64,000 nt of DNA, from positions 122,720,021-122,784,020 of the forward strand of contig OZ018321.1 of NCBI GenBank assembly GCA_963969495.1, read 5' to 3'. Under the pieces are notes generated by a model that was not told the DNA's origin, searched no databases, and was given only the letters and a program-made list of their open reading frames with translations. Position 1 is the first letter of the stretch; the number at the start of each line of letters is the position of its first letter. Shown here piece by piece: positions 36,490-47,529 of this stretch. This stretch comes from Ceratothoa steindachneri (lineage: Eukaryota > Arthropoda > Malacostraca > Isopoda > Cymothoidae). The position numbers and the translations under genes are program-made.

Positions 36490-37716
36490 CACAAAGAATA
36501 CACTGCCAGACCAAGTTATCAAGGTCTGTGGCACCCCACACAACATTGAGACACACCTGAACATCAAACTCTAAAAGTGCCGGCGTTTTATAAGTCCCTT
36601 CACGAGACACAGAATTAACAAGCAGAACTTGTCTGCTCAGGGTGCAGGGTAATAAGTCACCATTGCTCCAGCTGGACCGCGACCACGTCGCCGTCAATCT
36701 AAAGTGCGTCTAGCTCTTGAAGCCTCGGGTACATGCCATTTCAGCTATGCGGTGTCCAAACACAAACACCACCACCGCACTCACCAATTTCGCACCCGCC
36801 CCTGCCCCTACTCCTTCACAATATCATATCCCGTCGCGACTGGTGCGACGGGGGCAGCTCCAGCACATACACCTACCCTGGTACACCTCTCCCTTATAAC
36901 AATTCCGAATCCCAGATTAACACCACTACTTGCTCCTGCACTGGAACAAACATACACACACATCCCTGGCTGCCGTCCTATTCAGGGTGGCAATAAACCT
37001 ACCTATGAGTGACCCGGCCTATACGCAAAGTAGATCAATGAGTTTTACGCTACCAATGGACTAGGGCAGATATTTTTTTATGAAAAACTATTTGCCCTAT
37101 TATATGAAGACAACCATAAGCCCCCGGCAATCCTCCCCCCCCCCATGAGTACGTACATATCGTATCGTATACCCGACACAAACACAGCTTCTGACACTAC
37201 ACACTCCTCTCCTTCTACCACCCGTCCCCTCCCCTTTATCGCCATCTTCCTCCTTTTGCACTGTTTCCACTTCACATGCGCTCCCTACGACCTTTGTCCA
37301 ATCTCCCTCTGCCACAGCTCCTCTTCTTACTACTTCTTTCCTACCCACCTATGCCCTCGGTCCTCTCCCCACTACTTCTACAATATCCCCCTCTGTCTTC
37401 GCTTTTGTCCCCGCTCCTTCTACCTCCTCTACTGTCGATCCGTCTCGCTTCCACTACTCCTCCTAAGCCTTCCTTCCCTGCCAAAATCTCTACTTCTAAT
37501 CCTACTGCCCTATTTACATATTCTGCAAAACATACAATTGCTACTAACCATTCAAAATATCATACTTCAACTGCAAATCTCAACTCCGGAAATACTCCTT
37601 CTTCCACCTGTGCAGCAAAATCCCTCTCCACTTCTGCCCACTTGATTAAAAGAAATACTTCTGCTCCCAAGACGGACTCCATTCTCTCTGCCTTACCTTC
37701 AGCTCTTATCTTGTAA
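36490..37716 (+). pseudogene. LINE copy B ORF1 relic
   Basis: A frame near 36500-36580 encodes DQVIKVCGTPHNIETHLNIK, which resembles the region before the zinc knuckles in I/Jockey ORF1 proteins. It is followed by basic sequence (PRPRRRQSK) and then by a long pyrimidine-rich stretch (36740-37716) that reads as Pro/Ser/Thr/Leu-rich protein in two frames. The Pro-rich part parallels the repeat region of copy A at 3688-4287. I see no clear CCHC knuckles. Stops are present at 36571 and nearby. Confidence 0.5.
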
Positions 37717-37935
37717 CACCTATTTCACCACCGCACCCTTATCCTCAACTTACTCCTCCATCCTCCTCACTGTCACCGCCAGCTCATCCACCAAATCACA
37801 GCTGACACAGACACGAGTGATGGTGATCGCCGACCACTCTGCTCTCTCAAACCAAGATCCAGCGGATAAGAGGTAGGCCCTACCTTGTTCACTACGCTCT
37901 AGACCATAGCTCGTATATGCGTAGTACATTTAAAC

Positions 37936-40450
37936 GTGCGCAGTTGGCACAATATTCGTCATACCGTCACTAATTGTGCGATGAACACGCAGAAACCTGA
38001 AATGATAATACTAAACTCCACCAGTCTACACCCTCCAAACAACAGATTGGGCAGTGCAGGCTACCACACATACGTGGCACCTCAAGCACCACAGCTTGGC
38101 TCAGCAATTCTAGTCAAGCGGTCTATACTACACTCCCTCATTAACACGCGAGGTGACTGCTTTCTAGCCTGCAAAATACAAACAAGTTCTGGCCCCATCA
38201 TTGTGGCCACTCATTATAGGCTTCCACAAATACACCTTAAGATAGATGTACCACTCCGAGCTCTTTCTAACCACAATCTACCACTATTCTTTGGGAGGGA
38301 CCTGAATGATGACCACCCCACACTATTATCTAACACCACAAATGAGGCAGGAAGTATCTGGCTGGAGGCCCGCAGTGCTTTTGCTGTGAGGACATCGGCC
38401 CGACCTTCCACACATTTGATGTGGTCCTACGCAACGACCATTCTACATGATTCTACACTCACATTGCGCCAAGCCCCCACGTATTATCCGATCACATTTC
38501 GATATGCGTGTTGCTATCATCATTACACATACTCATACCCACACACCCAGGTTTTTCCCATTGTAACTCCTTGTAGCTCTTTGACTATAAAAACACGAAG
38601 TGGGAGGAACTTAATAGACAAAAAACGGACAACATACCATTACAACATCAACTTGGATAACACAAACCTAAGCCACATAGACACTCATTGATACACTCCA
38701 CTGGGCACAATAAAGACTGCACGAGACAGATAGACACTATATAAAACATACATACCCATAAGACATTTTACCTACTCCATACACACTCAGTCCCTCATCA
38801 CACTATACACTAATCACTACACCACAAGCCCAAGACAATAAAATATAACTCTTCTACGTGCCCGCATCCTCCAGTTCGTGCAGCATAACATGAATCGGCA
38901 GTGGCGCGTGGTGGTCCGCATCGCGGCCGATGGTCGCTACGCTCACTCTTCCTTTTTATGGCGGCACTTACAGAGAAGGCTCGGTGCGGAGTCACAAATA
39001 CCAATTATCATCAATATCAACAGCCAGACGCTGACTAACACTGATGACAGCATCGACGCCTTTAGGACCCACTGCGATCAGTTTATACACACAAACTACC
39101 TAAATCACATGCACAAGAGCACTTCCAAGAAGTCTAGGAATGGTGTCGACTCCATGCTGATAAGCTTTTGCTCGCCACCCTCATAGAACTGGAGGTTTCT
39201 CGACAACCTCACCACAGTAACCACTCCTATCACCGTCGATGAGACAAAACACTAAATTTAATCAACACCCAAACGCGCTCACGGCCCCTTCGGCCTTCCT
39301 TGTATATTAATACACTACTTTCCCGAAACAATCTACCCCACACTTACACACCTCTACAATAACTCACTAGCCTCTGGTCACTTCTAATTAATATTTAAAA
39401 GCTAACACAACATTTTTCTCCCCAAGAAAACAGAGACCCGTAACACCAGAACAATTACAGACCTATTGCTCTGCTAGAGCATCTAGGCAAGTTACTCAAG
39501 CGTATGGTTAACAGGCGCCTGCCGAATTTCCTTGAGGAAAGGATTGGTTCTCTCTATACCTGTATGGTTTTAGGAGAAGCCGTTACACTTAGGTGGTTAT
39601 AACCATTGTCCAGAATATCATTCAAAGAGCACACCAAACACGTATAAACGCACTCTTCATTTGTAAGGATGTGGAGAAGGCTTCGATAAATTGTGGCACG
39701 CTGGACTACGTTGGAAATTCAGGAATAAAGTTTAGTTTCCCCTCTGCACTAATAGACTTCTATCCTACTACAAAACCACGCGCAGTCGTACCCCGAGGTA
39801 GCGTTCTACGACAACACTCTATATTATGTAGACTGACAAAACCCCAATCTCACCAGAAGGCTGTAGACAGACACATACACTGTCCTACGCTGACGACGAC
39901 ACCATTCTCATCTTCGAACAAACATGATCGCACGCCAGGCACAAAGAATAATAGATGAGAGACAGAAAACGATGATGAGTCGCTCATCGCCTCGAATCCT
40001 CAAAAGACACAGGTCACACTCTTTGGGCCAGAGATCACTACAGGCACAACTTCCAAATTTACTCTCACAGCGGAGCTCGCATCCATCTTAAGCCAACAAG
40101 ACTCACCTACACACATCAGTCAAGAATCATATACGCAACATTCGATCAGGCCCTAAGATTCCCTACACACACGACCATTATACCTGCAAGGGCGAAAAAC
40201 ATGAACAGGAAGCTGCGCAGGTTTTATTATGCCAGCCAAAAAGTAAAGTTACTCCTATATAAGACACATGTCAGACCACTCTTTACATATACAGCCATCA
40301 CACTTCAAGCTGCGAATCACACGAGGTAAAGAGAAGCACAGCGCATCTAGACTCCACTCTAAAGCACACCTATCTCTCCCAAATGTACACAAGAATGACC
40401 ACTCCACATTAAAACAACAAGCTCGCACCGCTAAACACTTACACTAACAC
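37936..40450 (+). pseudogene. LINE copy B ORF2 relic: AP endonuclease and reverse transcriptase
   Basis: A 251-codon frame (37936-38691) covers the APE-type endonuclease, with GSAILVKRSILHS, IIVATHYRLPQIHL and LPLFFGRDLNDDHP (the usual G-D-x-N is R-D-L-N here). A damaged linker follows: IININSQTLTNTDDSIDAFR at 39005-39065. The RT shows NYRPIALLEHLGKLLKRMV (39449-39505), LFICKDVEKASINCGTL, VVPRGSVLRQ and the active site YADDDTIL (from 39886), in differing frames. Near 40190-40310, KNMNRKLRRFYYASQKVKLL and VRPLFTYTAITLQAAN give the thumb region. Multiple frameshifts make it non-functional. ORF2 products nick DNA and prime reverse transcription at the target. Confidence 0.78.
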
Positions 40451-40907
40451 ACGACTGAGCAGACAGCTGGGGGAAGTCGAAAGAGACCCCATATACACAA
40501 ACATTCACATGCATATTACTACGCAGATACCTATGTACCTCACAGCTAGGCAATAGCATCAACCCATACCCATATACACATAATGTGACAGCACTGTGAA
40601 TGTACAAGTTTCCTTGAATGCTAGCATCCCCCCTGACTAGCTTTCCCTCCGGCCGCTCCAGTCATAAAACTTACACTCACAAAATATGCCTATGAACACA
40701 CCACATCGGTGTATAACCACCACTCTATTAAACTCATACTATCACCTCTTAAGTGATTTCCGTACCTCTCCTTACTAACTAATGATCCTCTATGCACCCC
40801 CCGAGGTCCCTCTCTTTTCTTTCTATACAAAGATTCGATTCGATTAATAAACAAGGCGATAGGTTTAAATAACTTATAAACTTGTATTTTAAGTTTGAGC
40901 TATCATC

Positions 40908-40961
40908 ATGTTTGGTCGTGGCAAAGGTGGAAAAGTTAAGGGGAAGTTCTAAGACTTGCTT
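40908..40961 (+). pseudogene. Histone H2A N-terminal fragment
   Basis: The frame starts ATG and reads FGRGKGGKVKGK, which matches the start of histone H2A apart from Ser2 to Phe. Allowing one extra T at about 40947, the next residues read SKT, as in H2A. After about 18 codons the similarity stops and different sequence begins. It lies 63 bp past the LINE 3' tail. Either it is a real piece of an H2A gene cut by an insertion, or it is a captured fragment. It is very short, so chance similarity cannot be fully excluded. Confidence 0.5.
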
Positions 40962-41039
40962 CAGAATCAGCTACTCTCGGCTCTGCAAAGAAGACAAATT
41001 GCAAGAAGAGGAGGAGAGAATTCAAAGAATAAGAGAGTC

Positions 41040-42313
41040 GTCTATCGCAAGGGGCCTATGGGCCCCCGCTATATGAAAGCAAGCGGGTGCCCTTTCATAC
41101 CATCAAGGGTAAGGGACGAGACCAACCAGACAGACCGTCATTAAAACGATATTTGGCCTACTAAACATCGAGCTTATCAGGCTAATAGATATGTCCAACG
41201 GATACGCGACAATATTCGTATCCTTGTCCGTCACTTCGGCATTCTTAGAAGTCTAGACCCGTTCTTCACCTATAAGAGCTGTGAAGACCTTAAGGCTGAG
41301 CACGCTAACAAACAAAAATAGGTAAACATCTTGAAAAGTTGAAAAGTTTGGCAAGGCACAAAACATCGTCAATTGATCTTCTTAAGCATCGAAATGGCAC
41401 AGATGGATAAAGAGGAAGGACTCCTAGGATTCTACCTTCAAATACCTCCGAATTAAATTGAAGCAGAATTATTCCTCCACCTAGAATGCTGCTTCAAATG
41501 TTTTGCTGCCGAGAAGCACTCCACAATAGACTGCACAGCAGCCGACGTAACTTGTTCTATCTTCTCTAAATATGGAAAAGGATAGAAGTAGTTTATGTCG
41601 GAGAAACCAAAGTGTATAAACAACGGAGGAAACCACAGGGGCTTGGCCATGAAGTGTCCCTTCCTCAAAGAAGCGATCGGGGAAAAACGAAGCGGTGTAA
41701 CCTAGAACCACGGCTCAAAATCTGGTAATGTCAAGTGAAGGCAAGGACATAATGGCTTGGGTCATCATTGCTCACTGGGCAAATCTAGCCCCCTTCCCAG
41801 GCAAATTTTCGGTTGAGCCTATCCGACTTATGGAGATTAACGGGTTAAAAAAGAAACTGGTTCCCGCCTAACCCCACCTCGCATGAAGTTCTATTTATAC
41901 AATTTCTCGACGAGCCCCATCGAGATAAAACGAATAAAGAAGAAAAATCAATGAACAAACTGCAACAAAATAGTAGAGAAGAAGAAGAAACCACGAAGAA
42001 CAAGAAGAAATAAAGAGCGAGACTTCAAAGAAAAGCCGGAAAAAAGACAGTGATTAATAAAAAGAAAAGAATGGCACAAAAAGAAGAAGAAGCCAACAAA
42101 CAAGAAGATAAGGAACAACAAACAACTGAAAAAGTCGAGGATAAAGAAGTCATGAAACATGCTGGTGTGCCGCTTACGGAGAAGAAGGAAATCTTATGCA
42201 ACGGAAAGTTCGTAGCCCTTAAGGCCTTCGGTGCAACCATATGTAGGCCCCCAAAAGTAAACCCGGAACAGCTGTTCCATGGAATTCTTAGAGAAGAATA
42301 CCAAATACTCTGA
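41040..42313 (+). pseudogene. ORF1 of a second LINE: RRM-like region, zinc knuckles, C-terminal tail
   Basis: Blocks in shifting frames are IKTIFGLLNIELIRLIDMSN and GYATIFVSLSV (41140-41235, RRM-like), then CCFKCFAAEKHSTIDC (41487-41535, a CCHC knuckle with x2/x6/x4 spacing) and KPKCINNGGNHRGLAMKCPF (about 41605-41665, a third knuckle in which one Cys is Asn). A tail follows with MAWVIIAHWANLAPFPGKFS (about 41750-41810) and a Lys/Glu-rich stretch. The final 87-codon frame (42050-42313) includes KEVMKHAGVPLTEKKEIL. This fits the ORF1 of a Jockey/Crack-like LINE, different from copy B. No ORF2 follows; the sequence passes directly into the gypsy leader. Confidence 0.6.
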
Positions 42314-42379
42314 ACACCAATAAAGCGCGTTTGCTCCCTTTCACCTACACCTGGTGATCTCCACGCCAGTACAGACACT

Positions 42380-45242
42380 ATGGCTGAGGCGACTGCACAC
42401 TCCACACACGTCGGCATCAAGCTGCCTGCCGTCTAGTCTTCTGAAGCTGCGCTCTGGGTCATCCATGCTGGATCACAAATAAATATAGCGAAATTTTACC
42501 TAGCTAAACGAAGTTTGATTACATCGTGAGTTCGATACTATCGTCGATTTACATTAATGTCAGGGACGTCGTGGTTACCTAAACCTCCAGTTTGTGGCCT
42601 TATGAGGACTTTAAAACCGTCTTCATCTCAAGAACGGTTGCATCGGAAGCTGGGCGCCTGAGACAACTTGTATCACAATAAGAGCTTGGGGAAGGGAAAG
42701 CATTCACAGTTGCTCCGTCACATGCAGCAGGTTCTTGGTGCGCAAGCTGCTGCATTCGAAAAGCCCCCTTTCTGCCAGCTATTCCTACATAAACTCCCTC
42801 ACTTCACGCAAAACATCCTCACCACGATGAATTCCAAGACTAGTGTGGAAAAGCTGGTAGACAGGGCTGATCGAAACGTCGAAGACTCCGCCCCGCATGT
42901 GGTTTCAGTCTCAGGCCATTCCGATGAACCTATAACAATTTTGGAGGCAAAAATTGAAGAGCTAACGCGCTTCATTAAGGGTATCCTGAAAAGGCATTGG
43001 TTTCGATCCCGGTCGAAATCATGTTCGGAGCAACGATCAAGCTCTTCCCTGTGATTTACCATGCGAAGTTAGGTGAAAACGCTAACAAACACGATTTTCC
43101 TTGTCAACACAAATCGTATAACTAGGCCTTCGTTCGCTCATAGCGCAACCCATCCAGCACTCGGGCTCCAAGCTCCTCCAGATAACAAACATTCTAATAA
43201 AACTCACTTTTCTCATAGATTCTGGTGTTGAGGGGTCAGTTTTGTTTTCTTCCTTCGGGCGTGTAGAGAAGTTCTCCATTCATGCACCTTTTTGCAACAA
43301 ATGGAACCAAGTTCCCTGCTTACTGAACACAGCTAAAGAGTTTTCTCTCGGTCTCTATCGAAATTTTAAGCGAGTCTTTCTCATAGCAGCGGTTCACAGC
43401 CACATCTTAGGAATGATTTGCTACGGCACTTCAATATTTCTGTCGCACTAAGCAAGAACTCCCTTGTGTAAAGGAGACCTAACTCTGTTCTAGTGCTTGC
43501 ATAAGCTAAGAGGAATCTGCAACCATCTCCGCCGTTGAGCCGTCGAATTCGTTAAATACGCTCTTCAAAAAATTCCCTGCATTCCTTACTCTGTTGGGCC
43601 AGCCAACTGAGGTCAAGCATAGTGTGACTCATCACATCCTCGCCCCTTGACCTCCTGTGTACGCGAAACTCCAACGACTTCCACCTAAACGGTTAAAACA
43701 GCGAAGGAGGATTCCAGCAGAAATTGGATCTCGGGATCATCAGACCTTCCAAGAGCAATTGGTCCTAAGCACTTCACATGATACCCAGGAAGACTTGATA
43801 CTGGCGCCCTTGCGGTGACTTTCGCACCCTCGTTGCCATTAACATTTCTGGCAGGTATTATCTCCTCATATATATGATTTTAAGGCTAATCTACATGGGT
43901 GCACTATCTTCTCAATAATTAACCTGGTGAAAGCTTTATACCAGATTCCTGTCAAATATGCCAACGTTTGCAAAATTTCCACCGTCACGCTATTCTGGTT
44001 GTTTGAGTGGTTTTGCATGCCTTTCGGCCCGAGCAATGATACTCAGACCTTCCAACGCTTCATTGACGTAGTCACTCGTGGATTATCGTTCTGTTTTGCG
44101 TATATGGATCACATTCTGATTTCCAGCTCTTTGGTCGATAAATACCAGCTCCATTTGGAAGATGTGCTTTCCCGCCTTAAGAATATGGTCTTCACATTCG
44201 AAGAGACAAATATCTGTTTATGTCCCATAATTGACTTCTTTGGACACCATATTAATGTGAATGGAGTTAGTCGTACTGCAGAGAAGACAGAAACCTTTAC
44301 TGTTTTCCACGCCCTAACTATCAACGCAAGCTCTAAGCTCTGTAAGTTCCTTGGTATAGTTAGTCTTTACCAAAGGTTTATCAAGGATTTTGCAGCTAAA
44401 AAAAGCGTCTAAATCTTCGTCAAATGGACAAATTTGGCAACTATCGCTTTCAATAAAGCAAAAATGGCTTTGAAGGAAGTCACCAGTCCAAACTATTATG
44501 TTCCTGATGTTAAAACATGTATAATGACAGTTGCATCAGATTTGGCCTTCCGCGCAATCTTGCAGAAGAGAGTCCACAACGATTGCATCCCTTCTGCTTT
44601 TTAATTCCGAATAATCTTCGACCAGCTGAGACTAGGTACAGTGACTTCGGAAGAGAACTTCTCACCATTTATCTCAGCATCCGTCATTTTGGCTACTTCA
44701 TCGAAAGAAGGGAACTTCACATCATAACGGATCATAAGCCTTTGAGATTTATGTTCCGTTTGAATCCCACCAAGCATTTTCCCCCTGTTCTTCGCCAGAT
44801 GGAATTCATATCTCAGTTCACTTCCGCTATTCGCCGCATCCTAGGCACCGACAACTTAGCAGCCTATGCCCTTTCCAGAGTGGTGATTGCTTCTGTTGAC
44901 CTTCCTCACCTCGAACGAAAGCTTCTTCAGAAAGACCAAGTCGAGCGATGCAGAACTAAGCTCACTCATTAAGAACCCATCTCAGCATTACCTTTTCATC
45001 AAACTGGTGGCTAACTCGGAATTCAGGGTTTACCTGCGGTGTGTGTTTCGACCGAAAGTGTTCTAATTTATATGCCTTTCGCTCTCTCCCGGAATGTTTT
45101 TGAGAAATTCTTTCGGCCTCTCGCATCCACTCTCCGAATGCTCTCTCGATCTTACATTTTGCCGTCAATTAAAAGGACCATAAGTCAGTGGACGCACTGC
45201 TGTCCTCAGTGTCGTCATTTAAAATTAAAAACTCGTTCGTAA
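42380..45242 (+). pseudogene. Ty3/gypsy gag-pol (mag-like), broken
   Basis: Gag starts at ATG 42380 (MAEATAHSTHVGIKLPAV). SQLLRHMQQVLGAQAA and LFLHKLP follow at 42705-42800. The protease keeps its active-site block in LTFLIDSGVEGSVLF (about 43197-43245). The RT has IINLVKALYQIPVKYANVCK and FGPSNDTQTFQRFIDVVTRG, but the active site is FAYMDHILISSS, with His in place of the second catalytic Asp. RNase H shows LRPAETRYSDFGRELLTIYL and ITDHKPLRFMF, then DNLAAYALSR. The integrase retains only its N-terminal zinc domain (ISQWTHCCPQCRHLK, to 45242); the catalytic core is deleted and the polypurine tract follows directly. Several stops separate gag, PR, RT and RH. Confidence 0.88.
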
Positions 45243-45262
45243 TACTTTTTCACTGGGAGTGG

Positions 45263-45497
45263 GTATTTTAGCGTCATGCATAAATATTTCCCGTAAAAAT
45301 ATTAATCTGTTACAGTTTACCCTTTAAATACTATTTTTGCCCAAACTATCTAGTTACCCTTCAACCATTGCCGTTTTATTCAATAAATAAATGTAATTCA
45401 CATTTACTGTATTTTACCTTATTTTATTTCTTAATCTTATATTTGTATATTATTTTTTTTCATTAATAAAATTATCTATGTATTTTTAATAAACACG
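45263..45497 (+). repeat. Right LTR candidate
   Basis: It starts just after the purine-rich tract cactgggagtggg and aligns with 35628-35843. It ends ttttaataaacac. The two repeats differ by several small indels and many substitutions (perhaps 75-80 percent alike by eye), which implies an old insertion if they were once identical. Confidence 0.6.
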
Positions 45498-45559
45498 TGT
45501 GTACAAGTTTACAAGTCTTTTGGACCGAAAACAACCTTTTTGACCCAATAGTTATCAGA

Positions 45560-47250
45560 AGATAGGTGCATTGTTTCCTGATTTTGCTGAATTAAACTAT
45601 ACCCAAGAGACTTTTGTCCATGATAATAAATAAATAATCTAAAAGGCGTAAAGTAATACCATATACCGTTACTGCAGGATAAAATCTCTTTTCCCGAGTA
45701 AGAATAATTCTCTTTTCAATCAATCTTACAGGATAGTTTTGTAACCTTGCTAGGATGTCCTTTTTTAAGACGAGTAATCCTGACCATGCAAGATTAAGGG
45801 AGCGTTTTGCAGTAAGATTCTCAGAAGTATTGATGTGTTCAGAGGCAGTGAGTTTTTATAATTCTTGAAATTAACGTGAGTTTAACTGAAGGCCATGATC
45901 AGACACGTCTTTGAGTCTTGCTTCAAAACGTGAGGCATAATTGATAAAAGAAATCTTCGACCACAGTCTTGGTTGCAATATCTTTAATTATTTTAGTGAG
46001 TACCCCTCAATCCATTTGGTCTAGCAAAAAATGCCAGCAGAAGTTATTTGTATCTTTTAGTGTGATAGGGAAACAGCTAAGTATGAATGTGTAAATAGTT
46101 TGAAATTTCGCCTTGGGATAAGTGGGTTGTGTGTGGGTTGGCTCTAAGTATCGTGATAACTCTGATTTCTGGCACCCGATGCAACTCTTAATACATACAG
46201 GCATGTGCTTTGGCAGATGTTTACACCCACCTCTTCCGAGAGTAATTTAAGTAAACACGTTGTGTTTCTGCCTATATTTTCTAAGTTCCAAAAATAATGG
46301 ACTGCAAATTTGAGAAAATCATAAGTTAAATAAGGTTGGACAAAGCTTTTTGATAGATCGCGAATCATGGAGTGATATGAGGATGGCAATGCAATCCTAT
46401 GAAACTGGAGTGAGGTAGAAGGATTTTCTTGCTAAGAGTTTAATTCTGAATCAGACAGTTACGATTGAGATAAAGGATCTTAAATAATAATTGGGCATCA
46501 AGGAATTTTAGAGTTATACAAGTAGATTGATACGAATAAGAAGCAATGTCATCTTGTGAAAGTGCCTCTTCATTTTGCATAGATTCTGTGTTATAAGAGT
46601 CACTGAGTGTCAATATTGTATGATGCATATATTGATGTTGCAATCACTGATGAGTGCCCGAGAAAGAGCATCAGTAGGATAATATTTTCCGGCTATGTGC
46701 CTAATGCCAGTAGGGTACTGATAAATGACTTCAAAAGCAAGAGCTTGCTTTATCTAGTTGTAATTTTGTGGTTCCATTTATCTCCTTGCAATTGGTAAAG
46801 ATATGATAGTCGTTGCTTTTTAAAATATGGTTAAGTGCAAGGAGCATAGAGGATAGTTCCTTGCAGAACGTTGAATATTTAAATTTAGGACTTGTAAAAC
46901 ACGTAAGAAAGTGTTAGATCCTGTACCATTGGCCTGAAAAAAATTGTAGGACAGATCCCACGCCTCAATCGATTAATCGGTGATGATAGGAAATGGGCTA
47001 TTTCTTTTTTAGGTGGAGGAAGAGAGCTGCTTTAACTATTGCATCTTTTTTATCAGAGAACGTGGGGTAGGGATTTTCACTCTTGTTGTAATGTTGAATT
47101 GTGACGGCTTATTGACCAATAAGCTTGTGAGAGAAATGAAAGTAATCGCGGCATAGTTTATGAACCATGTGAGGAAATGACTTCGCCAAGAAAACTCTGT
47201 ATCTATATTAGTGGAGCTGGGATTGGCTAATCCATAATCGGTGTCATCTT
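45560..47250 (-). pseudogene. Second Ty3/gypsy pol relic, opposite strand
   Basis: Reading leftwards from about 47190 there is FLGEVISSHGS (RT/RNase H connection), NITTRVKIPTPRSLIKKM (about 47100-47045), RSARNYPLCSLHLT (RNase H), and IRHIAGKYYPTDALSR (about 46700-46650), the classic end of RNase H. The integrase follows: CQKSELSRYLEPTHTQPTYP (zinc-domain end, about 46175-46120), PITLKDTNNFCWHFLLDQMD, FEARLKDVSDHGLQLNSR and a final VYGITLRLLDYLF (about 45665). Stops and frameshifts are frequent. It ends only about 60 bp from the right LTR of the plus-strand gypsy element. Confidence 0.65.
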
Positions 47251-47529
47251 ATCGTCATGTGGGGATATCCAGAAGGGAAACTAACATTATATTCTAAAAG
47301 GTTGAGTGAATATGCCAAATAGGTAGTCAGAGCAATGCTTATTTCCAAACCGTGCAATTTCTACTTTATAAAGACCTGCTCTAAATATTGCAATATACGC
47401 GAAAGCCAAGCTTAGATCACCAAAAATATAATTAATAAAATGCTTAAAGTTTCGGAAGAGTTGCACATACCTTGGGGGGTATCCTGCCAGTCAAAAACCA
47501 GATAAGTCGACTATAGAATGATTAAGATA

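Larger units (their letters stand above)
36370..40845 (+). mobile_element. I/Jockey-like LINE (copy B), 4.5 kb, broken
   Basis: The 5' part (from aacccgttcaagatggcgg at about 36367) matches the minus-strand copy A at 4850-4730. ORF1, ORF2 (endonuclease, RT) and a 3' tail of tandem gattc units (40832-40845) follow in the expected order. Tandem short repeats at the 3' end are known from I-type LINEs. It is nearly full length but carries many stops and shifts. Confidence 0.72.
35628..45497 (+). mobile_element. Ty3/gypsy LTR retrotransposon split by LINE sequence
   Basis: Two diverged direct repeats of about 220 bp (35628-35843 and 45263-45497) bracket the region. Gag-pol at 42380-45242 has the same orientation, and a purine-rich tract (cactgggagtggg) sits right before the right repeat, as a polypurine tract should. 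About 6 kb between the left repeat and gag is foreign: one LINE from about 36370 to 40845, an H2A fragment, and another LINE ORF1. The nested arrangement is inference. The alternative is two unrelated solo LTRs that happen to flank a gypsy body. Confidence 0.6.

Noticed and set aside
36704..37716. Pro/Ser/Leu-rich frames as a host secreted or structural protein
   Set aside because: They sit between LINE 5' leader and LINE endonuclease, and match the composition of the related LINE ORF1 at 3.7-4.3 kb.
42025..42420. 131-codon minus-strand frame
   Set aside because: It is antisense to the LINE ORF1 tail and gypsy gag start and has no recognisable features.
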